Below, piece after piece: positions 1 to 10,873 of a DNA stretch of 64,000 bases. The notes under the pieces are model-generated. The model searched no databases. It saw only the letters and a program-made list of their open reading frames with translations, and was not told where the DNA came from. Each line of letters opens with the position of its first letter. The first letter of the stretch is position 1. This DNA is from an uncultured bacterium (GTDB lineage: Bacteria; Elusimicrobiota; Elusimicrobia; Elusimicrobiales; Elusimicrobiaceae). Both the position numbers and the translations under genes were made by a program. The stretch spans positions 1-64,000 of the forward strand of contig CASFXV010000002.1 of the NCBI GenBank assembly GCA_949298795.1, given 5' to 3'.

Positions 1-1507
1 GGTTTGGAGGTAATATCGTAAATGACGCGGTTTACGCCGTCCACCTCGCTCACAATGCGTGAGGAAATGCGCTCCAGCACGTCATAGGGAATGCGGGCCC
101 AGTCGCAAGTCATGGCGTCGGTAGAGGTTACGGCGCGCAGCCCCACGGTGTGAAAATAGGTGCGCTCGTCCCCCATGACTCCAACGCTTTTAATATTGGG
201 CAGAAAAGCAAAATACTGCCAAATGGCGCTTTCCAGCCCGGCGCGGGCGATTTCCTGGCGAAGTACGGCGTCCGCCTCGCGGATAATATGCAGTTTTTCG
301 GGGGTAATCTCACCCAAACACCTAACGGCCAGGCCAGGCCCGGGGAACGGTTGGCGCCACACCAAGCGGTGTTCCAGACCCAGTTCTTCCCCCAGGGCGC
401 GCACTTCGTCTTTAAACAAAGAGCGCAAAGGCTCCAAAAGTTTAAATTTTAAATCTTTAGGAAGGCCGCCCACGTTGTGGTGGCTTTTAATCACGCTGGC
501 GTTACCCGCGCCGCTTTCTATTACGTCCGGGTAAATGGTGCCTTGGAGCAAAAAGTCCATATGCCCCAATTTTTGGGCTTCTTCATCAAACACGGCAATA
601 AATTCCCGGCCGATGATTTTGCGTTTTTCTTCCGGCTCCGTTACGCCGCGCAAAGCGTTTAAAAAGCGTTCCTGCGCGTTTACGCGTATTAAGTTTAAGC
701 CAAAGCGGCCTTTAAAAACGCGTTCCACTTCGTCGCCCTCGTCTTTGCGCAAAAGGCCGTGGTCCACAAATACGCAGGTTAACTGGTTCCCCACCGCCTG
801 ATGCACCAGCATGGCGGCAACGGAAGAATCCACCCCGCCCGAAAGCGCGCACAATACTTTTTTATCCCCCACCAGCTCTTTAACGCGGGCGATTTCTTCT
901 TTAGCAAAGTTACCCATGCTCCAGTCCCCTTGCACGCCGCACACCTGGTATAAAAAGCGGTGCAATAGAGCGCTGCCAAACGGGGTATGCAGCACCTCCG
1001 GGTGAAACTGAACGGCATACAAACGGCGGGAAGCATCTTCCATCGCGGCTACGGGGCACAAATCCGTTACCGCCGTAACCCGAAAGCCGTCCGGCAGTTT
1101 TTCTATATAGTCCCGGTGGCTCATCCAGCAGGTGTTTTGCGCTTCCAGCCCGGCAAACAGCGGGCTGGAGACGTCCAGCTTAATCTGCACTTTGCCGTAT
1201 TCTTTAAAATCCGGGCTTTTTACTTTTCCGCCCAGCAAATGCGCGGTAAGCTGCGCCCCGTAACAAATGCCCAGTACGGGTATGCCCAGCTCAAAAATTT
1301 CTTTAGATACGCTGGGAGCCCCCTCTTCATACACGCTGGCGGGGCCGCCCGTAAAAATGATTCCTTTGGGGTTTCTTTCTTTGGCCGCCTGCACTATTTG
1401 CGTAAAGGGGACTACCTCGCAATATACGTGGTCCTCCCGCACGCGGCGGGCGATAAGCTGGTTATATTGGCCGCCAAAATCGGCCACTAAAATCAGTTCA
1501 TTGGACA

Positions 1508-1508
<1 letters not shown>
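1..1508 (-). CDS. guaA: GMP synthase (glutamine-hydrolysing), 3' end cut by window edge
   Basis: Converts XMP to GMP using ATP and glutamine, the last step of GMP synthesis in the cytoplasm. Reading the minus strand from the ATG at 1508 gives [20 protein letters not shown], the typical start of the class I glutamine amidotransferase domain. The nucleophile motif CYGAQ lies near 1250, and the ATP pyrophosphatase P-loop SGGVDSS near 820. The last visible residues, [12 protein letters not shown], align with the extreme C-terminus of the E. coli enzyme, so only about seven residues are missing. The start codon overlaps the guaB stop (TAATG), which implies translational coupling in a guaBA operon. 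Confidence 0.97.
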
Positions 1509-2974
<1,466 letters not shown>

Positions 2975-2993
2975 TCAGTTAACCTTTCTTTTT

Positions 2994-3022
2994 ATTATAG
3001 CGGTTTTCAAGCCGGGGCGCAA
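2994..3022 (-). promoter_or_regulatory. Candidate sigma-70 promoter of guaBA
   Basis: On the minus strand a perfect TATAAT (2999-2994) lies 17 bases downstream of TTGCGC (3022-3017), with guaB starting 23 bases further on. The -35 box touches the edge of the nrdB terminator hairpin, so the two signals are packed back to back. The call rests on motif matching only. Confidence 0.5.
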
Positions 3023-3055
3023 AAAGGGCCGGGGCTAAACCCCGGCCCCAAAAAG
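3021..3055 (-). terminator. Rho-independent terminator of nrdAB
   Basis: A 9-bp perfect G+C stem (GGGCCGGGG / CCCCGGCCC, arms 3026-3034 and 3040-3048) has a 5-base loop. On the minus strand it is followed by a T5 run and lies just past the nrdB stop. Confidence 0.85.
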
Positions 3056-3065
3056 AACAGGAAAA

Positions 3066-4112
3066 CTAAATCTCGTCCCACCCCTCCACGGCGGAGCTTT
3101 GGTTATAGGCGGAAATATTCACCTCAAAAAAGTTGCCTTTTACGCTTCCTTCGCCGGCGGTATCGGCAATTTTTTCCAAATGCGGGTAGGGGTTTTTGTC
3201 AAAGCCTTTAAACAAGGGCTCCAGGCCTATTTCCTGTAAACGCTGGTTGGTGATAAATTTGGTGTAGGCCTCCGTGCTTTGGCGGGTGATGCCCAGTACG
3301 CCGTCCCCAATAATGTGGTTGCTCCAGGCTATTTCCCGCGCGGCCGCCTCGGCAAACATAGCGTAGACTTCCTTCTCGTCAAAAAAATCCGGGCGGGTGC
3401 GCCAAATTTCCTTAATCATGTTGGAGAAAATAACACAGTGGACCAATTCGTCCCGGTTGATGTATTTTATCTCGTCCGCCGTGCCCATCATCAAACTGCG
3501 CGCGGCCAAATTGTAAAAAAAGTTGAATCCGTTGTAAAAATAAATGCCTTCCAGCAAGAAGTTGGCTATTAACACGCGGGCAAAGTTATGCGGGGTTTTG
3601 TCGTCCAAAAAGCGCTGGTAAATTTCGGCAATGTATTGGTTGCGCTCCAGCAGGACGGGGTCCTCGCGCCATTTTTCATACACGGCGTTGCGTTTTTCCT
3701 CCGGGATAATGCTTTCAATAATATAGGCGTAACTTTGGGAATGCACCGCCTCCTGATAGGTTTGAATGGCTAAAATAAGGTTTAGTTCCGGCGCGGTGAT
3801 GTATTCACTGATGTTAGGCAGGTTGTTGGTTTGTATGCTGTCCAAAAACACCAGGAAAGACAAAATGCCGTCATAGGCTTTTTGTTCGGCCGGGGTTAAC
3901 TCCGTATAGCTGCGCTTGTCGTCAAACAAAGAAACTTTTTCCGGTATCCAAAAGTTTTCCATCATCACGCGGTACAGTTTATTGGCCCACGTGTATTTAA
4001 CATTATTTAAGTTAAATAAATTGGTCACGTTCCCGCCGATGATTTGGCGCACGGCAACGTCGTCATTTCCGTGTACGTTAAAAATGGGTTTTTGTTTCAT
4101 GTGTTGGGTCAT
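3066..4112 (-). CDS. nrdB: Ribonucleoside-diphosphate reductase, class Ia beta subunit
   Basis: Holds the di-iron centre and tyrosyl radical that drive nucleotide reduction by NrdA. All metal ligands are visible: Asp91, Glu121, His124, Glu188, Glu222 and His225. Tyr128 sits at the radical position (E-x2-H-x3-Y spacing), so this is a Tyr-radical enzyme rather than a Phe-substituted class Ic type. The length of 348 is close to the family norm. It follows nrdA by 13 bases in one operon and is closed by the hairpin at 3021-3055. A di-iron, oxygen-activated reductase in a putative anaerobe suggests use during oxygen exposure, or another reductase elsewhere in the genome. Confidence 0.95.
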   Translation of the reverse strand: MTQHMKQKPIFNVHGNDDVAVRQIIGGNVTNLFNLNNVKYTWANKLYRVMMENFWIPEKVSLFDDKRSYTELTPAEQKAYDGILSFLVFLDSIQTNNLPNISEYITAPELNLILAIQTYQEAVHSQSYAYIIESIIPEEKRNAVYEKWREDPVLLERNQYIAEIYQRFLDDKTPHNFARVLIANFLLEGIYFYNGFNFFYNLAARSLMMGTADEIKYINRDELVHCVIFSNMIKEIWRTRPDFFDEKEVYAMFAEAAAREIAWSNHIIGDGVLGITRQSTEAYTKFITNQRLQEIGLEPLFKGFDKNPYPHLEKIADTAGEGSVKGNFFEVNISAYNQSSAVEGWDEI

Positions 4113-4125
4113 GGTAAAAGTCCTC

Positions 4126-6381
4126 TTATCCGGCGCAGCTGACGCATTCTTCCTTCTTGGCGCTGGTGCCGTCTTTTTGAATACTGCGGGTGTAATATAA
4201 CGTTTTTAAGCCTTTTTGCCAGGCGTCCATAATGGTTTGGTAAATGTCCTTGGCGCGGATGTCCCGGTTCAAATTATAAATTAACTCAACGGACATCCCG
4301 GTATCTATCCATTTATTGATATGAGCCATAATATCCACCACTACGCGCTGGTCAATATTGCGGTTTTCCTGATAGTACCAAAATTTCTGTGCGATGAACG
4401 GCGGGCAATTGGGTATGCTGCCTTTGCCGTGCGTTTCCACAAAAAATTTGCTGTATACCGGCAGCACGCTGGCCGTACAGCCCTGTATTAAAGAAGAACT
4501 GGTGTTAGGCGCTATGGCCGTTATTTGGGAATTGCGCACCCCGTATTGTTTTAGCTCGTCAAAAATCAGCCGCCAGCGTTCTTTGAGGGAAGCGTTCTGC
4601 TCAAACCAATCTTGGCTGTGGCCCAAAATAACGCCGCGGCTCCAGTCCGAGCCCTCATAAGCGCCGTAGGCTCCTTTGGTTTTGGCAATATCAATGCTGG
4701 CCTGTATGCAATAAGCGGCGAATTTTTCAAACAACGCGTCCGCCGCCGGGGCGGATTTGGTATAAGCAATGTCACGCTTGGCCAGCCAGTCTGCCAGGCC
4801 CATCGCCCCCACCCCAATGGTGCGGTAGCGGCGGTTATGCAGCACGCCTTCCAGCACGGGCACCTCGGTAAAGTCTATCGCGTTATCCAACAGCCGCACA
4901 GACGTGCGGCACACGCTTTCCAGCTCTTCATCACTTTCAATATTGGCTAAATTGACGGACACCAAATTGCATACGTGAATGAGCCCGCCGTGCTCCTCGC
5001 GCAAAATTTTATCCCCTTCCAGCTTTCGCGCGCCAAACTGCGTGGGGCGCACGTTGCTGTGGGACTCCGTACACAAATTGGTGCCCACAATCAGCCCGTC
5101 GTGTTTGTTGGGGTTGAACCGGTTGAGCGTGTCTTTAAACGCCAGGTACGGCATGCCCGTTTCCACCTGGGACTTCATCATCTTTTTAAAAAGTTCCTTG
5201 GCGGACACAAATTTACACATTTCCAGCTTGCCGGACTGAGCGTCCGCCTCCAGCTTGGCGTAAAATTCGTTAAACGCGGGGCCCCACAGCCCGCTCATTT
5301 CCGTCCAGTACACGGTGCGGATTTCATGGGGGTCCACCAACAGCCAATCTTCATTGGCGCGCACTTTTTGCATGAACAAATCCGGTATGACCACCTGGGG
5401 GAAAATATCATACGCTTTCATGCGTTGGTCTCCGTTTTCGGTGCGCAGTTCCAAAAAAGCCTCTATATCCATATGCCACACGTCCAGCGATACGGTAACC
5501 GCCCCCTTGCGTTTGCCCTGCTGGTTAACAGCCACCGCCGTATCATTAATGATGCGTATCCAGGGGATTACCCCGCCCGAAGCGTTTTTAATGCCTTTAA
5601 TGCGCGCCCCTTTGCAGCGCACGCGGGAAAGGTTTACCCCCACCCCGCCGCCGAATTTGGAAATGGCGGAAATTTGGTCTATGACGTAAAAAATAGAGTC
5701 CCGGCTGTCGTCCATTTGGGCGATAAAGCAGGAGCTTAAATTGCCGTTGGGGCGGCGCAAATTCATCAGAAGCGGCGTACCCAGCGAAATTTTACGGTCC
5801 GCCAATTTCTCGTATGTATCTTTTACCAACGCCATGCGTTCTTCGGGCGGCTCGTTCTGATGGGTTAATAAGGCAATGGTTAAAAACATATCCTGCGGCA
5901 ATTCTACTATTTTATCGTTATATTCACACAGATAACGCTTAATAAGTAAATTGGCGCCGGCGTAATCATACACCATATCAAAAGCCGGGTTGATAAAAGA
6001 GGCCGCTTGGGCAATTTCCTGCGCGCTGTATTTGTCCGTTACTTGGGAGGTATACACGCCGCAGGCGGTATTTTCGGCCAGCGTGCGGGGATAATTATAA
6101 ATATACCCGCGGGCGCGGCAGAGGCGGTATAAATCCAACATTTTTAAACGGCCGGCCACGTTTTTCCAATCCGGCTCCTGCAAAGACGTCATTTGCAAGG
6201 CCAGAAGCATTAAATGCTGCATGATTTGCGCGTCCGTGGCCGAGGCGTTGATAAACGGAAGTATTTTCTCCCGCAGTTTGGAAGGCTGCACGTGCAAGCC
6301 TTCCGTGGCGGCGGACAAAATTTGTTCTATCCGCCCGCCGGTAAGCGGGGCGGAAAAAAGAGAGAAGAAATTGTTATTCAT
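4126..6381 (-). CDS. nrdA: Ribonucleoside-diphosphate reductase, class Ia alpha subunit
   Basis: Catalytic subunit that reduces NDPs to dNDPs. The active-site Cys437 and Glu439 lie in NLCTES. The redox pair is Cys218 (NLSSCF) with Cys471 (IHVCNL). The radical-transfer Tyr pair is in KTLYY, and the C-terminal shuttle is C746-x2-C749. The N-terminus is odd: residues 1-90 resemble the second half of an ATP-cone (RIEQILSAATEGL onward), but the nucleotide-binding KRDG-type motif expected before it is absent. The ATG has an AGGA ribosome site, and a TATAAT lies at 6416-6411 on the minus strand. nrdB follows in the same transcript. Confidence 0.95.
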   Translation of the reverse strand: MNNNFFSLFSAPLTGGRIEQILSAATEGLHVQPSKLREKILPFINASATDAQIMQHLMLLALQMTSLQEPDWKNVAGRLKMLDLYRLCRARGYIYNYPRTLAENTACGVYTSQVTDKYSAQEIAQAASFINPAFDMVYDYAGANLLIKRYLCEYNDKIVELPQDMFLTIALLTHQNEPPEERMALVKDTYEKLADRKISLGTPLLMNLRRPNGNLSSCFIAQMDDSRDSIFYVIDQISAISKFGGGVGVNLSRVRCKGARIKGIKNASGGVIPWIRIINDTAVAVNQQGKRKGAVTVSLDVWHMDIEAFLELRTENGDQRMKAYDIFPQVVIPDLFMQKVRANEDWLLVDPHEIRTVYWTEMSGLWGPAFNEFYAKLEADAQSGKLEMCKFVSAKELFKKMMKSQVETGMPYLAFKDTLNRFNPNKHDGLIVGTNLCTESHSNVRPTQFGARKLEGDKILREEHGGLIHVCNLVSVNLANIESDEELESVCRTSVRLLDNAIDFTEVPVLEGVLHNRRYRTIGVGAMGLADWLAKRDIAYTKSAPAADALFEKFAAYCIQASIDIAKTKGAYGAYEGSDWSRGVILGHSQDWFEQNASLKERWRLIFDELKQYGVRNSQITAIAPNTSSSLIQGCTASVLPVYSKFFVETHGKGSIPNCPPFIAQKFWYYQENRNIDQRVVVDIMAHINKWIDTGMSVELIYNLNRDIRAKDIYQTIMDAWQKGLKTLYYTRSIQKDGTSAKKEECVSCAG

Positions 6382-6476
6382 AATTTTTCCTAATAAGAGG
6401 ATAGACTTTTATTATAGCTAAATAAAACCCAAAAATAAAAAATTTTAAGGGTTAGTATTTCCCCGCTATACAACGG

Positions 6477-6506
6477 TTGGGAGCGCCGAGGATAAAAAGA
6501 TATAAT
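6477..6506 (+). promoter_or_regulatory. Candidate promoter of the Omp85-like gene
   Basis: TTGGGA, an 18-base spacer, then TATAAT (6501-6506). The ATG of the next gene is only 11 bases past the -10 box and has no Shine-Dalgarno match, so the mRNA would have a leader of about five bases at most. Confidence 0.5.
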
Positions 6507-6517
6507 TTAAATAAGTT

Positions 6518-7840
6518 ATGAAAAAGTTTTTCTTTCTTCTTTTCCTGTTGTGCACTTTCCCTTTGTGCGCCCAAAACCAAGACGGAAAAATCATCTCCCG
6601 GGTGCAAGCCCAAACCACCCGCATGAACCCCAAGGTGCTTTTGGAGCGTTTCCCCTTAAAACCGGGGGACCGTTTTACCGCCCAAGCGTATGACCGGGCC
6701 CAAGACGAACTGCACAACATGCGCGTTTTTAAAAAGCTGGATTTTACCCTTACCCCCCGCCCGGACGACAAACTGGACATCAACATATCCGCCGAAGACG
6801 GCTACTTTATCTTTCCGCTGGCGTTTGCCTCAGGCGGCGGAAAAAGCGTGGCGGCTTTGTCTTTGGCGGCGGGGAATTTATTTAAACAAGGGGAAATGTC
6901 TTTCTTCTTTGGCGGGGTCAGCCAAGACGGCTTCACCGTAAACGCCGGCACCGCCCTTGGCAAACACAGTTTTTACGCCGGTTACAGCAAAATTAATACG
7001 GACCAGCGCTTCTATAAAAATGATTGGAGCAATACCTTTGGCGTCTTTTCCACCTCAGACGACGAAGGTGAATACACCCAAGACCTGCTGGCCCAAGTGC
7101 ACACCCGCAAAGAAAGTTTTACCTTCAGCTACACGCGCGAGTTAACGCCGGACCTAAGCCTCTTTTTGCGCCCGGAACTGGCGCGCTACCAATACGCGGA
7201 TATTTCCTTAATCCGGCTGGACCCGGGAGCCCACAACGCCCTAACCGCCGGCCTGCAAATAAGCGACAATATCCGCAAAGGCGCCAACATGGGGGCCCTG
7301 TCTGGCTACGGGCTGACGGACAAGAAAAAAAGCCTGACGGACCTTCCCAAAACACGCTTTGGCCACGCCGGTAAATTGTTTTATACGGACGGCGGTTCCT
7401 GGTCCGCCAGCGATTATCGCATTTCCAAACTGGGCATACAGGCCACCTGGCTGGCTGAATTTAAAACCCGGCATTTGCTGGCGTTGGAAATAAAAGCCCA
7501 AGACGCGTTTCAGGCGCATTTCAGCGATGAAATTTTATCTACCGATTTGCTAAGCGGCCAAGGCCGCTATGACCGCCAACTCCGCGGGCAGCGCGGCGCC
7601 GGAGCCAGCGCAGGGTTTGTGTACTATCTGCTTCGCAACAATACGGGGCTTTTGTCTTTGGCCCCCTTTTATGAAACGGCCTACGTCTACCGCGCAGGAC
7701 GTTACCTCAACCACAGCGGGGCCGGAGCTACGCTTTCTTACAAACTGTGGCGTTTCCCCTTCCCGGTGGGGATTAACTACACCCATAACTTAACGGACGG
7801 CAGCCACCAAACCGCTTTTGTGTTTGGCGGCGCGTTTTAA
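6518..7840 (+). CDS. Omp85-superfamily outer-membrane barrel with one POTRA domain
   Basis: A 440-residue exported protein. The signal peptide (KKFFFLLFLLCTFPLCA) is followed by a single POTRA-like domain (residues ~25-95, with the LKPGD then VFKKLDF pattern typical of BamA/TamA POTRAs), then a beta-barrel of alternating aromatic strands ending in ...FVFGGAF with C-terminal Phe. LRGQRG near residue 360 matches the loop-6 (V/I)RG(Y/F) signature of the superfamily. It is much shorter than BamA, which has five POTRAs, so it is likelier a TamA- or FhaC-like translocation or assembly factor than BamA. No partner gene is adjacent. The substrate is unknown. Confidence 0.7.
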   Translation: MKKFFFLLFLLCTFPLCAQNQDGKIISRVQAQTTRMNPKVLLERFPLKPGDRFTAQAYDRAQDELHNMRVFKKLDFTLTPRPDDKLDINISAEDGYFIFPLAFASGGGKSVAALSLAAGNLFKQGEMSFFFGGVSQDGFTVNAGTALGKHSFYAGYSKINTDQRFYKNDWSNTFGVFSTSDDEGEYTQDLLAQVHTRKESFTFSYTRELTPDLSLFLRPELARYQYADISLIRLDPGAHNALTAGLQISDNIRKGANMGALSGYGLTDKKKSLTDLPKTRFGHAGKLFYTDGGSWSASDYRISKLGIQATWLAEFKTRHLLALEIKAQDAFQAHFSDEILSTDLLSGQGRYDRQLRGQRGAGASAGFVYYLLRNNTGLLSLAPFYETAYVYRAGRYLNHSGAGATLSYKLWRFPFPVGINYTHNLTDGSHQTAFVFGGAF

Positions 7841-7961
7841 GCCAAATTTACAATAAAACTTCTTTTTCCTTCCCCGGCTTAGGAACTATACGCCGAAAAC
7901 TATTTTTTTATTATAATAAAGAGGTAGGAGTGTTACTTCATCATATTTAAAAGGAGAAGCT

Positions 7962-10331
7962 ATGTGGTATGGAATTGCGGCCCTGAGACCGTTTGAACAA
8001 TATGCCTTGTTTGGCGTTTTGTTTATTGCGGTGTTAGGGCTTTTGTACGCTTGGTTCCTGCGCAGACAAGTACTGCACGAGGACGCCGGCACCCCCGAAA
8101 TGCAAAAAGTATGGGGCGCCATACGGGAAGGCGCTAACGCCTACCTGAAAAGACAATTAAAAACCATATTGCCGCTGATCGGGTTGCTGACGGTTTGTTT
8201 GTTCCTGTCCGTATACATTGTGCCCGTATCGGCCGATTCTATGGAACGCTTTGCCGGGTTATCCCCCGAAAAAGTCAAACTGATTGCCGCTTTCGGCCGC
8301 GCTGGGGCTTTTATTTTAGGCGCGGTGTTTTCTTTATTAGTGGGCCAGTTTGGTATGCGTATTGCGGTGGACGCTAACGTGCGTGTGGCGGCCGCTTCCA
8401 AACGCAGCTTTGGGGACGCATTAAAAATTGCTTACCGCGCGGGCACCGTAACCGGTATGTTGACCGACGGACTGGGCTTGTTTGGCGGCACCATTATTTT
8501 TATCATCTTCGGCATCGCCGCGCCGGACGCCTTGCTGGGCTTTGGTTTTGGCGGCACGCTGCTGGCGCTGTTTATGCGCGTAGGCGGCGGCATTTACACC
8601 AAAGCGGCTGACGTAGGGGCAGACCTCGTAGGCAAAGTGGAAGCAGGCATTCCGGAAGACGATCCCCGCAACCCCGCCGTAGTGGCTGACTTAGTGGGCG
8701 ACAACGTGGGTGACTGCGCCGGTATGGCCGCAGATATTTTTGAATCTTACGAAGTGACCATCGTTTCCGGCTTAATCTTAGGTATTTCTTTATGGAGAAT
8801 TACCGGCCACCACGAATGGATTGTTTACCCGCTTTTGGTGCGCGGCATTGGGGTATTGTGCTCCATCATCGGCACCTACGCGGTGAAAGATTCCAAACGC
8901 TCTGCCGGCAACGCCATGAAGGCTATCTTTAAAGGCTATACCATTTCCGCCGTTATCTCCGTGGCTATTTTCGGCGTACTGGCTTACTATTATATGACCG
9001 AAGTGCCCGGCGGCTGGTGGAGACCTTTTGCCGCCACCACCATCGGCATTATTTTAGCCATTACCATAGACCGCTTGACCGAATATTTCACCGGTACGGA
9101 TAAAAAACCCGTGCAGGAAATTAAAAAATCCACCGCCACCGGGTCCGCTACCACCATTCTTTCCGGTATTGCGGTAGGGTTTGAATCGGCCGTGTGGAGC
9201 ACCTTGGTCATTGCGGGCGCCATTTTCCTGTCTGTAATGATTTTCGGCACCATTGACGGCTTGGCCGCGGCGGAGAAATTCACCTTTATCCTCTACGGCG
9301 TAGCCATGACGGGTATTGGTATGTTAACCCTGACCGGCAACAACGTGGCGATGGACTCCTTCGGCCCGATTGCCGACAACGCCAACGGCATTGGTGAAAT
9401 GGCCTGGCACGGCAAAGAAGACGAAGAAACCAAAAAAGCCCGCCAAATCATGGCGGATTTGGACGGCGTGGGCAACACCACCAAAGCCATTACCAAAGGG
9501 GTGGCTATCGGTTCGGCCGTTATTGCGGCGGTGGCTTTGTTTGCCTCTTATATGGTGGACGTAAGCAACGTACAAAAATTGCTTAACGACGCTTGGGCCC
9601 AAGCCGGGGAAGGCAAAGCCCTTACGCTTTTATCCCAGGTGGGAATCGTCGTGTCAGACCCCACGGTGTTTGTGGGCATGCTCATCGGCGGCGCGCTGCC
9701 GTGGCTGTTCTCTTCCTTTGCCATTAACGCGGTAAGCCGCGCGGCGGCGCTGATTGTGGAAGAAGTACGCCGCCAGTTTAAAGGCGGGGTATTGGAAGGA
9801 AAAGCCAAACCCGATTATACCAACGCCGTAAACATTTCCACCGTGGCCGCGCAAAAAGAATTAATTGTACTGGCCGTGCTGGGCATTGTGTCCCCCATTG
9901 TGGTGGGGCTTGCCTTTGGGGTGGAAGCCTTGGGCGGTTTCCTGGCGGGTATTATCATATCCGGGCAGTTGCTGGCGGTGTTTATGTCCAACGCCGGCGG
10001 CGCGTGGGATAACGCCAAAAAAGTGGTGGAAGACGAACCCAGCGATATTGCCGCCAACACCGGCAAAGGGTCCGAACGCCACAAAGCCAGCGTGGTGGGC
10101 GACACCGTGGGTGACCCCTTAAAAGACACCGCCGGCCCCGCCGTAAACCCGCTGATTAAAGTAGTAAACATGGTGGCCGTTATCGTGGCGCCCATTGTGG
10201 TAAACTACCACAATGATTTCACCCCGCTTGGCAAAGTGGGTTGGTTAGTGGTTATTGTGCTGTTAGCGGTACTGAGCTGGGCCATTTTATCCAGCAAAAA
10301 ACCCGCGCAGGACTTAACTGCCAAAAAATAA
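7962..10331 (+). CDS. hppA: Membrane-bound proton-translocating pyrophosphatase, K+-independent type
   Basis: Couples hydrolysis of pyrophosphate to ion pumping across the inner membrane (about 16 helices). The length of 789 is slightly above the usual 650-770. The substrate-binding segment is complete: KAADVGADLVGKVE, then EDDPRNPAVVADLVGDNVGD, with the later DTVGDPLKDTAGP. The motif GNTTKAIT has Lys508 and Thr511 where K+-dependent enzymes have Ala and Gly, which is the established signature of K+-independent H+-pumping forms. It has a strong ribosome site (AAAAGGAG), is monocistronic and ends at a strong terminator. It would recover energy from pyrophosphate made in biosynthesis. Confidence 0.96.
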   Translation: MWYGIAALRPFEQYALFGVLFIAVLGLLYAWFLRRQVLHEDAGTPEMQKVWGAIREGANAYLKRQLKTILPLIGLLTVCLFLSVYIVPVSADSMERFAGLSPEKVKLIAAFGRAGAFILGAVFSLLVGQFGMRIAVDANVRVAAASKRSFGDALKIAYRAGTVTGMLTDGLGLFGGTIIFIIFGIAAPDALLGFGFGGTLLALFMRVGGGIYTKAADVGADLVGKVEAGIPEDDPRNPAVVADLVGDNVGDCAGMAADIFESYEVTIVSGLILGISLWRITGHHEWIVYPLLVRGIGVLCSIIGTYAVKDSKRSAGNAMKAIFKGYTISAVISVAIFGVLAYYYMTEVPGGWWRPFAATTIGIILAITIDRLTEYFTGTDKKPVQEIKKSTATGSATTILSGIAVGFESAVWSTLVIAGAIFLSVMIFGTIDGLAAAEKFTFILYGVAMTGIGMLTLTGNNVAMDSFGPIADNANGIGEMAWHGKEDEETKKARQIMADLDGVGNTTKAITKGVAIGSAVIAAVALFASYMVDVSNVQKLLNDAWAQAGEGKALTLLSQVGIVVSDPTVFVGMLIGGALPWLFSSFAINAVSRAAALIVEEVRRQFKGGVLEGKAKPDYTNAVNISTVAAQKELIVLAVLGIVSPIVVGLAFGVEALGGFLAGIIISGQLLAVFMSNAGGAWDNAKKVVEDEPSDIAANTGKGSERHKASVVGDTVGDPLKDTAGPAVNPLIKVVNMVAVIVAPIVVNYHNDFTPLGKVGWLVVIVLLAVLSWAILSSKKPAQDLTAKK

Positions 10332-10345
10332 GTTTAACAACAAAC

Positions 10346-10376
10346 AAAAACCCCGCTTAACAAGCGGGGTTTTTTA
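10346..10376. terminator. Bidirectional terminator between hppA and a lipoprotein gene
   Basis: Perfect stem AACCCCGCTT / AAGCGGGGTT (10349-10358, 10362-10371) with a 3-base loop. It is flanked by A-rich and T-rich runs on either side, so it can serve both converging genes. Confidence 0.88.
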
Positions 10377-10394
10377 TTTTTACAATATGCAGAT

Positions 10395-10802
10395 TTAACG
10401 GGGCGGACAATCATACACCAGGGCGCTGTATTCCACGTTATTGACTACAAAGGGGCTGTTATAATCATAAGAGATATCCGTGTTATGCCAGCTGGCGCCT
10501 TTCACCCAAACGGTATTTCCCCCCATAGTAGCGGCATTATTGCGCAAATCCGCCGCTACCTGAGCGGACAAATCCGTCTCTCCGCGCAGCCAACCCGAAG
10601 CAGTCGGGTTGGCGTCCCCCAAAATACCCCCTTTAAACACGCAATTTTCAGCGGGTTTCTGCATAACCAGACGAACGTTGGCGCCGGCTTGCGTAACGGA
10701 AGCTTGCGTTAAAGAAGCGGCTTCTTCTTGGGCTGCCTGTTCCAACCCGGCGCACGCACCGGCAAACACGACCAGCAAAGACAAGTAAAAAATTTTTTTC
10801 AT
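10395..10802 (-). CDS. DUF4156-like lipoprotein
   Basis: Small lipoprotein of 135 residues from the ATG at 10802, chosen because GGAGGAAT sits directly upstream; a longer reading has no ribosome site. Signal MKKIFYLSLLVVFAGAC gives a lipidated Cys17. The mature part has the pattern of DUF4156 proteins: VRLV near the start, a Cys in NCVFKG, then a helix rich in LRNNAATMGGNTV and a final Cys in VYDC. The function of this family is unknown. It converges on hppA and shares its terminator. Confidence 0.65.
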   Translation of the reverse strand: MKKIFYLSLLVVFAGACAGLEQAAQEEAASLTQASVTQAGANVRLVMQKPAENCVFKGGILGDANPTASGWLRGETDLSAQVAADLRNNAATMGGNTVWVKGASWHNTDISYDYNSPFVVNNVEYSALVYDCPPR

Positions 10803-10873
10803 ATTCCTCCTTTTTCTGCCAAAATTATAGCAAATACCCAAATGTTTTTGATAATATGGATAAAAGAGGTCAA

